From: Paracoccaceae bacterium
GTDB taxonomy: Bacteria > Pseudomonadota > Alphaproteobacteria > Rhodobacterales > Rhodobacteraceae
DNA length: 6,113 nucleotides
Direction: 5' to 3'
NCBI GenBank assembly: GCA_003545125.1
Contig: DQCI01000260.1
Coordinates: 3,253-9,365, forward strand
Below are positions 1-6,021 of the stretch, in pieces (positions within the stretch are counted from its first letter, which is position 1; the number at the start of each line of letters is the position of its first letter). Made by a program: the position numbers and the translations under genes. The notes beneath the pieces are model-generated. The model was not told the origin of the DNA. It made no database searches and saw nothing but the letters and a program-made list of their open reading frames with translations.

Positions 1-474
1 CTCGACGCCGCCGCCCGTCATGCCACGATCATCCGTGCCGGCAACATGTCGCTCGGGGTGAACCTCTTGGCACAGCTCACCCGCAAGGTGGCCGAAGCGC
101 TCGACGAAGCCTTTGATATCGAGGTGGTCGAGGCACACCACCGGCACAAGGTCGATGCCCCCTCGGGCACCGCGTTGATGCTGGGCGAAGCCGCCGCCGA
201 GGGCCGGGGCGTGCAGCTCGACCGGGTGGCCGACCGCGGCCGCGACGGCATCACCGGTGAACGCAAGGACGGACATATCGGGTTTTCGGCGATCCGGGGC
301 GGCGACATCGTCGGCGAGCATGACGTGATCTTCGCCGGCCCCGGCGAGCGGGTGATCCTGCGTCATGTCGCCACCGACCGCGCGATCTTCGCGCGCGGCG
401 CGCTCAAGGCGGCGCTCTGGGGCATTGGCCGCCATCCCGGGAGTTACGACATGGTCGACGTGCTGGGGCTCTGA
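1..474 (+). CDS. dapB: 4-hydroxy-tetrahydrodipicolinate reductase, C-terminal part (5' end outside window)
   Basis: DapB is the cytoplasmic NAD(P)H-dependent reductase that converts 4-hydroxy-tetrahydrodipicolinate to tetrahydrodipicolinate in the diaminopimelate/lysine pathway. The frame is open from base 1 and gives 157 residues before TGA. The family is about 270 residues, so the N-terminal Rossmann nucleotide-binding part is missing because of the window edge, not a mutation. The visible part is the substrate-binding and tetramerisation domain. The hallmark [15 protein letters not shown] lies at local residues 44-58 (bases 130-174). By alignment from memory with the E. coli enzyme, local His46 and Lys50 are the catalytic pair (E. 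coli His159/Lys163), and the SGTA turn binds substrate. Further family blocks are [12 protein letters not shown] and [14 protein letters not shown], then the usual end [11 protein letters not shown]...YDMVDVLGL. An in-frame ATG at base 46 is internal (AGNMSLGVN corresponds to the family's ANFSVGVN) and is not the start. No frameshift or odd codon use is seen. Confidence 0.97.
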   Translation, partial: LDAAARHATIIRAGNMSLGVNLLAQLTRKVAEALDEAFDIEVVEAHHRHKVDAPSGTALMLGEAAAEGRGVQLDRVADRGRDGITGERKDGHIGFSAIRGGDIVGEHDVIFAGPGERVILRHVATDRAIFARGALKAALWGIGRHPGSYDMVDVLGL

Positions 475-533
475 GCGGGCGTCCGCCTGCCGTTCAGATC
501 GGGGCTTGCGACGTCCCCTGGCCGGTACCGGTG

Positions 534-713
534 TCAAAAATCGACAGCGAGCCCTTTCTTCTCGTAATCGCCGAACCGGGTCGGCTCCGGCCCGTCCCGA
601 CCGCCGTATTCTTTTGGCATCTCGGCCGTCTTGGCCTTCCGGCGCCGTTCCTCGGCCTCGGCAAGCGCACGGATCGCTTCCGGCGGCAGCTCGCGGGTCT
701 GGTCTTCGCTCAT
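534..713 (-). CDS. DUF1674 / SDHAF4-like succinate dehydrogenase assembly protein
   Basis: This is a 59-residue acidic/basic, soluble-looking protein of the DUF1674 family (SDHAF4; yeast Sdh8). In mitochondria, members bind the flavinylated SdhA subunit and help assemble it into succinate dehydrogenase. The bacterial role is inferred from homology. The N-terminal half (PPEAIRALAEAEERRRKAK) looks like a charged helix. The conserved C-terminal block, residues 37-59, reads GGRDGPEPTRFGDYEKKGLAVDF and matches the family signature GPEPTR(Y/F)GD(W/Y)EKKG...DF ending at the stop. The frame stays open far upstream, as far as base 1211 antisense to rsmB. I chose the ATG at 711-713 because AGGGAAG lies 6 bases upstream of it, because the family is short, and because the upstream extension is only rsmB shadow. 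The gene is convergent with dapB and divergent from rsmB. Confidence 0.88.
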   Translation of the reverse strand: MSEDQTRELPPEAIRALAEAEERRRKAKTAEMPKEYGGRDGPEPTRFGDYEKKGLAVDF

Positions 714-719
714 GTCCGT

Positions 720-726
720 CTTCCCT
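720..726 (-). promoter_or_regulatory. Ribosome binding site of the DUF1674 gene
   Basis: Read on the minus strand, AGGGAAG ends 6 bases before the ATG at 711-713. It decides the short (59-residue) start over the long antisense extension through rsmB. Confidence 0.7.
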
Positions 727-739
727 GTCTTCTCGCGTT

Positions 740-767
740 GATATAGGCCACGGGCACCGAAAGGCAA
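740..767 (-). promoter_or_regulatory. Putative promoter of the DUF1674 gene
   Basis: On the minus strand, TTGCCT (762-767, 4/6 match to TTGACA) and TATATC (740-745, 4/6 match to TATAAT) are separated by 16 bases. They would start transcription near base 733, giving a leader of about 20 bases that carries the ribosome binding site. The -35 element overlaps the rsmB ribosome binding site on the other strand. The match is modest. The position in a 64-bp divergent spacer is the main support. Confidence 0.3.
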
Positions 768-772
768 AGGAA
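766..772 (+). promoter_or_regulatory. Ribosome binding site of rsmB
   Basis: AAAGGAA, with its AAGGA core 6 bases upstream of the ATG at 778, fits a Shine-Dalgarno site and supports the chosen rsmB start. Confidence 0.65.
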
Positions 773-777
773 CGCGA

Positions 778-2049
778 ATGGCAAACGAGGCAAGTGTGGC
801 GCGCCGGGTGGCGCTGACGTTGGTCTCGGACGTGCTGGAGGCGCATCGCCTGCTGTCCGAAGTGCTGCCCAAACGCCTCGCCAATCTCCCTGTCGAAGAT
901 CGGGCCCGGGCCCAGCGCCTCGCAACGGTCACGCTGCGCGTGCTCGACCGGTCCGACCGGATGCTCGGACCGCACCTCAAGAAACGCCCGCCGGCCCGGG
1001 TGATGAACCTCCTGCGCCTCGGGGTGGCCGAAATCTGCGAAGAGGGCGCTGCGCCGCATGGCGTGGTGAACGCGGCCGTCGAGATTGCCCGGAGCAACCG
1101 CAAGACCGCTGGCATGGCCGGGCTGGTCAACGCCGTCCTGCGCAAGGTTGCGGACGAATCCGCGAAGTGGACCGCACTGCCGGTGCCACGGCTGCCGAAA
1201 TGGCTGCGCAAACCCCTGATCGACGATTACGGCAAACCCGTTGTCGAGGCGATCGAGGCGGTGCAGGCGACCTCCCCGCCGCTCGATCTCACGACCAAAG
1301 GCGAGCCCCGGGCGCTTGCCGACCGGCTTGGCGGCACGCTGTTGCCCACCGGCTCCGTGCGCCTGGCCGCAGCGGGTCAGGTCTCGGCACTTCCCGGCTT
1401 CGCGTCCGGCGATTGGTGGGTCCAGGATGCGGCAGCGGCGATCCCCGCCCAGGTGCTCGCGCCACACCCCGGCGAGCGGGTGCTCGATCTCTGCGCGGCA
1501 CCCGGCGGAAAGACGATGCAGCTCGCGGCAAGCGGCGCCGAGGTGACCGCGGTCGACATCTCGCCCACCCGCATGGCCCGGGTCGCCGAGAACCTCACGC
1601 GCACCGGGCTGACGGCCGAGCTCGTCACTGCCGACGCGCTGGAGTTCGAAGGCGGACCCTATGACGCGATCCTGCTCGATGCGCCCTGCACGGCGACCGG
1701 CACGATCCGCCGCCACCCCGACTTGCCCCACGCCAAGGACGGCAGCGATTTCCCGGGGCTGTTTACGTTGCAGGAACACCTGATCGACCGCGCGCTCGGG
1801 TTGTTGAAGCCGGGCGGACGGCTTGTCTATTGCACCTGTTCGCTGCTCATCGACGAGGGCGAGGAGCAGCTGCGCGACGCCAAGGCGCGCCATCCCGGGC
1901 TGGTGGTCGACCGCAGCGCGCTGGAGCGACCCGGGATCGACCCGGGCTGGATCTCCGACGAGGGCGGGCTCAGGCTCAGGCCCGACTATTGGGCGGAACG
2001 TGGCGGCATGGATGGTTTCTACATCGCCTGCCTGCGCCGGGGCGGGTGA
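778..2049 (+). CDS. rsmB: 16S rRNA (cytosine-5)-methyltransferase RsmB (NOL1/NOP2/Sun family)
   Basis: This is a cytoplasmic SAM-dependent methyltransferase of 423 residues, close to the 429 of E. coli RsmB, which makes m5C967 in 16S rRNA. Residues 1 to about 130 form the NusB-like RNA-binding helical domain (VLDRSDRMLG, LRLGVAEI, PHGVVNAAVEIAR, GLVNAVLRKV). The Rossmann methyltransferase domain follows. The SAM motif I is LDLCAAPGGKT at 236-246, with acidic Asp260 (VTAVDIS) after the second strand. Motif IV is LLDAPCTATGTIRRHPD at 299-315, with Cys304, which family knowledge assigns to product release. Motif VI is YCTCSLL at 351-357, with Cys354 as the expected nucleophile. The end, GGMDGFYIACLRR, is typical. 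Cys352, two residues before the nucleophile, is an extra cysteine where many homologues have Ala. All catalytic residues are present. It is transcribed divergently from the DUF1674 gene, and its stop codon overlaps the next promoter. The exact rRNA target in this organism is inferred. Confidence 0.93.
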   Translation: MANEASVARRVALTLVSDVLEAHRLLSEVLPKRLANLPVEDRARAQRLATVTLRVLDRSDRMLGPHLKKRPPARVMNLLRLGVAEICEEGAAPHGVVNAAVEIARSNRKTAGMAGLVNAVLRKVADESAKWTALPVPRLPKWLRKPLIDDYGKPVVEAIEAVQATSPPLDLTTKGEPRALADRLGGTLLPTGSVRLAAAGQVSALPGFASGDWWVQDAAAAIPAQVLAPHPGERVLDLCAAPGGKTMQLAASGAEVTAVDISPTRMARVAENLTRTGLTAELVTADALEFEGGPYDAILLDAPCTATGTIRRHPDLPHAKDGSDFPGLFTLQEHLIDRALGLLKPGGRLVYCTCSLLIDEGEEQLRDAKARHPGLVVDRSALERPGIDPGWISDEGGLRLRPDYWAERGGMDGFYIACLRRGG

Positions 2050-2074
2050 CACCCCTGCGCGGCCCCTGTATGAT
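2046..2074 (+). promoter_or_regulatory. Sigma70-type promoter for the heparinase-purH-lspA cluster
   Basis: GTGACA (2046-2051, 5/6 match to TTGACA) and TATGAT (2069-2074, 5/6 match to TATAAT) are separated by exactly 17 bases. The -35 hexamer contains the rsmB stop codon TGA (2047-2049). Transcription would start near base 2081, leaving a leader of about 45 bases before the GTG start at 2127. A GANTC methylation site (GATTC, 2072-2076) overlaps the -10 element. This is the best promoter match in the window, but it is by eye only. Confidence 0.6.
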
Positions 2075-2110
2075 TCGGCGCAAATCCCTGCAATAGCGGC
2101 GAAACAACGC

Positions 2111-2116
2111 GAGGCG
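2111..2116 (+). promoter_or_regulatory. Weak ribosome binding site of the heparinase-family gene
   Basis: GAGGCG lies 10 bases before the GTG at 2127. It is weak and rather far away, but no purine-rich site precedes the alternative ATG at 2157, so it favours the GTG start. Confidence 0.4.
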
Positions 2117-2126
2117 AAGCAAACCC

Positions 2127-3872
2127 GTGGCACAACGCGTCTCCTGGTCCCAGCGCATGACCCGTTGGCAGAACCGCTGGCACGCACGGCGGGCCGCAAG
2201 GACGCGCCCGCCCACCGGCTTCCTGTCGCAGCCCGAACCGAGAACCATCGGCCGCGTGTCCACCGGCCAGCAGCTGGTGTCCGGCCTGGTGTTGTTGGCC
2301 GGTCATCTCGTCGATCTCAAGGACCAGTCGGTCTGGGACGTGCCCCCGCCGTCGCCGCGGTTCACCGACGCGCTTCATGGCTTCGGCTGGATGGACGATC
2401 TTGCAGCCCTTGGCGACCGGTCGGCGCAGGACACCGCCCAGGACTGGACGTTCGAATGGATCGAACGCTACGGCGACGGGCGCGGCCCGGGCTGGACCCC
2501 GGAACTCACCGGGCAGCGGCTCATCCGCTGGATCAACAACGCGGTGCTTCTGCGCGCCGGCCAGAACAAGACCAACATCGGATCGTTTCACGTCTCCCTG
2601 TCGCAACAGACCCTGTTCCTCGCCAAACGCTGGTCGGCAGCCTCCCCCGGCTTGCCCCGGTTCGAGGCGCTCACCGGGCTGATCTACGCCGGGCTTTCGC
2701 TCAAGGGCATGGAGCCCCATGTCGATCTGGCCGCCGAAGGGCTGGCGCAGGAATGCGAGGTTCTGGTCGATGCCGGCGGCGGCGTGCCCACCCGCAACCC
2801 CGAAGACCTGCTCGAGGTCTTCACCCTGCTCAATTGGGCGGCGCTCACCCTGGCCGAAAGCGGACGCAACGCACGCCCGGACCATGCGGCCGCCATCGAA
2901 CGCATTGCCCCCACCCTCCGGGCGCTGCGTCATTCCGATGGCGGGCTGGCGCGGTTTCATGGCGGCGGGCGCGGAACCGACGGCCGGCTCGACCAGGCGC
3001 TGGCCACCTCCGGCGTGCGCAAACGGGCCGCGACCGGGCTGGCGATGGGCTATGCCCGGCTGCACGGCGGGCGGACCTCGCTGATCATGGACGCCGCCCC
3101 GCCGCCTATGGGCGATGCCTCCTACGATGCCCATGCCTCGACGCTGGCCATCGAGGTGACCTCCGGGCGCCGGCCGATGATCGTGAGCTGCGGCTCCGGG
3201 GCCGAGTTCGGCCCCGACTGGCACAAGGCCGGGCGGGCGACGCCATCGCATTCGGTGCTCGGCCTCGACGGGGTGTCGTCTTCGCGGCTGGTCGGCGAAG
3301 GCGAAAACCTGCGTCTGACCGGCGGGCCGCACGAGGTTCACGCGCAAGCGATCGTCGATGACGGGCTCTCGGGCGTCGTCGCCGGCCATGACGGGTACAT
3401 GCACAGTCACGGTCTCGGACATGTCCGCCGGATCGAAATGTCGAGCGACGGGCGGATGATCCACGGCGAGGAGACCTTGGCCGCGGTGTCGGATTCCGAG
3501 AAGGCCAAGTTCGATACGGCCCTGTCGCGCGAGCGCGGCATTCCGTTCTCGCTGCGGTTCCATCTGCACCCCGACGTCGACGCCTCGCTCGACCTTGGCG
3601 GTACTGCGGTCAGCCTCGCGCTCAAGTCGGGCGAGATCTGGGTTCTGCGCTACGAGGGCCACTTCAGGCTCGATATCGAACCTTCGGTCTACCTCGAAAA
3701 GGGCCGGCTCGAGCCACGTGCGGCGAAACAGGTGGTTCTCTCCGGCGCCGCTTTGGATTATGCGACGCGCATCCGCTGGTCGCTCGCCAAGGCGCAGGAC
3801 ACTCCCGTGGGCCTGCGCGACCTGATGATGGACGACGACCCGATCGGACTGATTGAAGACCTGAGGGAATGA
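2127..3872 (+). CDS. Heparinase II/III family protein, function unknown
   Basis: This 581-residue protein has the two-part layout of heparinase II/III-type polysaccharide lyases. A helical, toroid-like N-terminal half runs over about residues 40-310 (SQPEPRTIG 34-42, [37 protein letters not shown] 224-237, [11 protein letters not shown] 271-281). A beta-rich C-terminal heparinase II/III-like domain runs from about 320 to 560. In the latter, [12 protein letters not shown] (333-344) aligns with the family's H-x-H-A-D-x-LSFE strand. [12 protein letters not shown] (371-382) aligns with the A-x-HNT-x-x-DG turn. [19 protein letters not shown] (421-439) and RFHLHPDV (477-484) are further His-rich blocks. 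The usual Asp after the first histidines is replaced here (HAST). No signal peptide or transmembrane segment is visible, and the N-terminus is Arg/Trp-rich and basic. The GTG start is preferred to the ATG at 2157 because of the ribosome site and because the encoded N-terminus looks family-like. The stop lies 1 base before the purH ATG, suggesting coupling. Substrate and lyase activity are not established. Confidence 0.88.
   Translation: MAQRVSWSQRMTRWQNRWHARRAARTRPPTGFLSQPEPRTIGRVSTGQQLVSGLVLLAGHLVDLKDQSVWDVPPPSPRFTDALHGFGWMDDLAALGDRSAQDTAQDWTFEWIERYGDGRGPGWTPELTGQRLIRWINNAVLLRAGQNKTNIGSFHVSLSQQTLFLAKRWSAASPGLPRFEALTGLIYAGLSLKGMEPHVDLAAEGLAQECEVLVDAGGGVPTRNPEDLLEVFTLLNWAALTLAESGRNARPDHAAAIERIAPTLRALRHSDGGLARFHGGGRGTDGRLDQALATSGVRKRAATGLAMGYARLHGGRTSLIMDAAPPPMGDASYDAHASTLAIEVTSGRRPMIVSCGSGAEFGPDWHKAGRATPSHSVLGLDGVSSSRLVGEGENLRLTGGPHEVHAQAIVDDGLSGVVAGHDGYMHSHGLGHVRRIEMSSDGRMIHGEETLAAVSDSEKAKFDTALSRERGIPFSLRFHLHPDVDASLDLGGTAVSLALKSGEIWVLRYEGHFRLDIEPSVYLEKGRLEPRAAKQVVLSGAALDYATRIRWSLAKAQDTPVGLRDLMMDDDPIGLIEDLRE
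3863..3868 (+). promoter_or_regulatory. Ribosome binding site of purH inside the upstream gene
   Basis: GAGGGA lies within the last codons of the heparinase-family gene, 5 bases before the purH ATG at 3874. Ribosomes terminating at 3872 would be positioned to reinitiate on purH. Confidence 0.75.
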
Positions 3873-3873
3873 C

Positions 3874-5463
3874 ATGACCGACCAATCACCCATCCGCCGC
3901 GCGCTGATTTCCGTCTCCGACAAGACCGGGCTTGCCGAACTTGGCGCCGCCCTCGCGGCGCGCGGGATCGAGATCCTGTCGACCGGCGGCTCGGCGAAAG
4001 CGCTGCGCGAGGCCGGGGTCGCGGTGCGCGACGTGGCCGAGGTGACCGGCTTTCCCGAGATGATGGACGGACGCGTCAAAACGCTGCACCCGATGGTCCA
4101 CGGCGGGCTTCTGGCCCTGCGTGACAACGACGCCCATGTCGCGGCGATGGAAGAGCACGGGATCGGGGCGATCGACCTCCTGGTGGTCAATCTCTACCCG
4201 TTCGAGGAAACCGTGGCCAAGGGCGCCGACTACGACACCTGCATCGAGAACATCGACATCGGCGGCCCGGCGATGATCCGCGCGGCGGCGAAGAACCACG
4301 CTTTCGTCACCACAATCGTCGATGTCGAGGATTACGACAGGCTCCTCGGCGACATGGACCAGCACAACGGCGCGACCTGTCCGAAGTTCCGCAAGAAGAT
4401 GGCGCAAGTGGCCTACGCGCGCACCGGCGCCTACGATGCGGCGGTCTCGACCTGGATGGCCGAGGCCATCGGGGTGACCACGCCGCGCCGCCGGGTGGTG
4501 GCGGGCAAGCTCGCGCAGACGCTGCGCTACGGCGAGAACCCGCACCAGGAGGCCGCCTTCTACACCGACGGCACCGCCCGGCCGGGTGTGGCGACGGCGG
4601 TCCAGCACCAGGGCAAGGAGCTCTCTTACAACAACATCAACGACACCGACGCCGCGTTCGAACTGGTGGCGGAGTTTGATCCGGCGGACGGCCCGGCGGT
4701 TGCGATCATCAAACACGCCAACCCCAGCGGCGTGGCGCGTGGCGCAACACTCGTGGACGCCTACAGACAAGCGTTCGATTGTGACCGCACGTCCGCTTTC
4801 GGCGGCATCGTCGCGCTGAACCAGCCGCTCGATGTCGAGACGGCCGAGGCGATATCGCAGATCTTCACCGAGGTGGTGATCGCGCCCGGCGCCTCCGACG
4901 AGGCGAAGGAGGTCTTCGCGAAAAAGAAGAACCTGCGGCTCCTTACCACCGAAGGCCTGCCCGATCCACGCACCGGCGGCATGACGCTGCGCCAGGTCTC
5001 GGGCGGCCAGCTCTACCAGAACAAGGACACCGGCTTCGTCGCGCGCGACGATCTCAAGGTGGTGACCAAGCTGGCGCCGACCGACGCCCAGCTCGACGAT
5101 CTGTTGTTCGCCTGGAAGGTGGCCAAGCATGTGAAGTCCAACGCCATCGTCTACGTGAAGGATCACGCCACAGTCGGTGTCGGCGCGGGCCAGATGAGTC
5201 GGCTTGATTCGGCGGGTATCGCCGCGATCAAGGCGAGCCGGATGGCCGAGGCACTGGGGCTCGCCGAGAGCCCGGCGGTCGGATCCGCCGTGGCGTCGGA
5301 CGCTTTCTTCCCCTTCCCCGACGGGCTGATGGAAGCCGCCGCCGCCGGCGCATCCTGCGTGATCCAGCCCGGCGGCTCGATGCGCGATCCGGACGTGATC
5401 GCGGCCGCTGACGAAGCGGGGCTCGCCATGGTCTTCACCGGCATGCGCCACTTCCGGCACTGA
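3874..5463 (+). CDS. purH: Bifunctional AICAR transformylase / IMP cyclohydrolase
   Basis: PurH catalyses the last two steps of de novo purine synthesis in the cytoplasm. It formylates AICAR with 10-formyl-tetrahydrofolate to FAICAR, then closes the ring to IMP. At 529 residues it matches the E. coli length. The N-terminal MGS-like IMP cyclohydrolase domain covers about residues 1-200, with [22 protein letters not shown] (34-44), [14 protein letters not shown] (68-81), NLYPFEETV and [17 protein letters not shown]. The transformylase domain follows, with LRYGENPHQ (217-225), [12 protein letters not shown] (250-261), [11 protein letters not shown] (278-288), [10 protein letters not shown] (307-316), [21 protein letters not shown] and [10 protein letters not shown]. 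Lys280-His281 correspond to the catalytic Lys-His pair of the human enzyme (266-267). The ATG has a good ribosome site 5 bases upstream. The gene starts 1 base after the heparinase stop and ends 13 bases before lspA. Nothing is missing or unusual. Confidence 0.98.
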   Translation: MTDQSPIRRALISVSDKTGLAELGAALAARGIEILSTGGSAKALREAGVAVRDVAEVTGFPEMMDGRVKTLHPMVHGGLLALRDNDAHVAAMEEHGIGAIDLLVVNLYPFEETVAKGADYDTCIENIDIGGPAMIRAAAKNHAFVTTIVDVEDYDRLLGDMDQHNGATCPKFRKKMAQVAYARTGAYDAAVSTWMAEAIGVTTPRRRVVAGKLAQTLRYGENPHQEAAFYTDGTARPGVATAVQHQGKELSYNNINDTDAAFELVAEFDPADGPAVAIIKHANPSGVARGATLVDAYRQAFDCDRTSAFGGIVALNQPLDVETAEAISQIFTEVVIAPGASDEAKEVFAKKKNLRLLTTEGLPDPRTGGMTLRQVSGGQLYQNKDTGFVARDDLKVVTKLAPTDAQLDDLLFAWKVAKHVKSNAIVYVKDHATVGVGAGQMSRLDSAGIAAIKASRMAEALGLAESPAVGSAVASDAFFPFPDGLMEAAAAGASCVIQPGGSMRDPDVIAAADEAGLAMVFTGMRHFRH

Positions 5464-5467
5464 GGGG
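5462..5467 (+). promoter_or_regulatory. Ribosome binding site of lspA overlapping the purH stop
   Basis: GAGGGG begins inside the purH TGA (5461-5463) and ends 9 bases before the lspA ATG at 5477. The overlap suggests coupled translation of purH and lspA. Confidence 0.6.
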
Positions 5468-5476
5468 TGTCCTGAC

Positions 5477-5968
5477 ATGCGCGCGCTCTGGATCACGACC
5501 CTCGCGACCCTGGCCGCGGACCAGGTCAGCAAGGCTTGGGTGGTGCAGGGGCTGGACCTCAGGACACTTGGGCGAATCGAGGTGTTTCCCGGCCTCGTCG
5601 AGTTCCGCATGGCCTGGAACCGGGGGGTCAATTTCGGTCTCGGCGCCTCGGGCTCCGACCTCATGCGCTGGGGTCTCGTGGCGCTCGCCGTGGCGATCTC
5701 GGTCTGGGTCATCTGGTGGGTGCGCCACGAAAAGCTCGGGGCCCGCGCGCAGATCTTTGCCGGTCTGCTGGTCGGCGGGGCGCTCGGCAACGTGATCGAC
5801 AGGCTGCTTTACGGCGCGGTGGCCGATTTCCTCAATGTCACCTGCTGCGGCATCGCCAATCCGTGGTCGTTCAACATCGCCGATATCGGCGTCTTCGCCG
5901 GCGCGATCGGCCTCGCGCTTTTCACCGGCCCGTCGTCGGGCCCCACACAGGCGCAGAAGACCCCGTGA
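5477..5968 (+). CDS. lspA: Lipoprotein signal peptidase (signal peptidase II)
   Basis: LspA is an inner-membrane aspartyl peptidase that removes the signal peptide from diacylglyceryl-modified prolipoproteins at the lipobox cysteine. The 163 residues match the family (E. coli 164). Four hydrophobic segments lie at about 4-24, 62-82, 91-111 and 134-151. Conserved elements are Asp15 and Lys19 (ADQVSK), Asn48 in WNRGVNFG (45-54 region, the beta-cradle loop), GNVIDR (104-109), ADF (116-118) and FNIAD (132-136). Asp117 and Asp136 are 19 residues apart, matching the catalytic dyad Asp124/Asp143 known from the Pseudomonas aeruginosa structure. The third and fourth segments are joined by a periplasmic loop containing adjacent Cys123-Cys124. 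The ATG is close behind purH, and the following gene encodes a probable substrate lipoprotein. All key residues are present. Confidence 0.96.
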   Translation: MRALWITTLATLAADQVSKAWVVQGLDLRTLGRIEVFPGLVEFRMAWNRGVNFGLGASGSDLMRWGLVALAVAISVWVIWWVRHEKLGARAQIFAGLLVGGALGNVIDRLLYGAVADFLNVTCCGIANPWSFNIADIGVFAGAIGLALFTGPSSGPTQAQKTP

Positions 5969-5993
5969 CGCGCCGAACCCAATGCGCTAAGAA
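5965..5993 (+). promoter_or_regulatory. Possible promoter for the downstream lipoprotein gene
   Basis: GTGACG (5965-5970, 4/6 match to TTGACA) overlaps the lspA stop codon. TAAGAA (5988-5993, 3/6 match to TATAAT) follows after 17 bases. Transcription would begin near base 6000, leaving a leader of about 20 bases that includes the ribosome binding site. The match is weak, and read-through from lspA is an equal possibility. Confidence 0.25.
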
Positions 5994-6009
5994 GGGCCGA
6001 ACTTGGGTT
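5976..6009 (+). repeat. 7-bp inverted repeat before the lipoprotein gene
   Basis: AACCCAA (5976-5982) and TTGGGTT (6003-6009) are perfect inverted copies around a 20-base loop. The right arm ends one base before the GGGAG ribosome site (6011-6015). The two arms sit next to a direct repeat GCCGAAC (5972-5978 and 5996-6002). It could be a regulator-binding dyad, a weak RNA hairpin, or chance. There is no U-tract, so it does not look like a terminator. Confidence 0.3.
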
Positions 6010-6010
6010 A

Positions 6011-6015
6011 GGGAG
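6011..6015 (+). promoter_or_regulatory. Ribosome binding site of the lipoprotein gene
   Basis: GGGAG lies 6 bases before the ATG at 6022. It supports this start rather than the in-frame ATG at 6031, which has no comparable site at proper distance. Confidence 0.6.
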
Positions 6016-6021
6016 ACATCC

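Noticed and set aside
475..533. Possible bidirectional terminator between dapB and the DUF1674 gene, including the palindrome CCGGTACCGG (522-531)
   Set aside because: The palindrome leaves only a 3-bp stem after a minimal loop, and the GGGG/CCCC arms at about 501-519 give a 4-bp stem. Neither is a convincing intrinsic terminator.
2157..2159. ATG as the start of the heparinase-family gene
   Set aside because: No ribosome site precedes it, and the ten residues upstream fit the basic, Trp-containing N-terminus of the protein. The GTG at 2127 is preferred.
1823..3361. 512-codon plus-strand frame across the rsmB end and the heparinase gene
   Set aside because: It is Arg/Pro/Ala-rich out-of-frame translation overlapping two supported genes. 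It is not a fusion or frameshifted gene.
3873..3873. Purine-responsive riboswitch or separate promoter upstream of purH
   Set aside because: There is a single base between the upstream stop and the purH start, leaving no room for a leader. purH is most simply expressed from the upstream promoter.
2019..4190. 723-codon open frame on the minus strand, opposite the heparinase-family gene and the start of purH
   Set aside because: Its translation is low-complexity and matches no family. It spans the opposite strand of two clear genes and is explained by GC-rich third positions suppressing antisense stops.
3886..5790. 634-codon open frame on the minus strand, opposite purH and lspA
   Set aside because: It runs antisense across two well-supported genes and their junction, with Arg/His/Gly/Val-rich composition and no recognisable domain.
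6004..6013. TGGGTTAGGG resembling a telomere-type repeat
   Set aside because: It is a single copy forming the inverted-repeat arm and the ribosome site. There is no tandem array.
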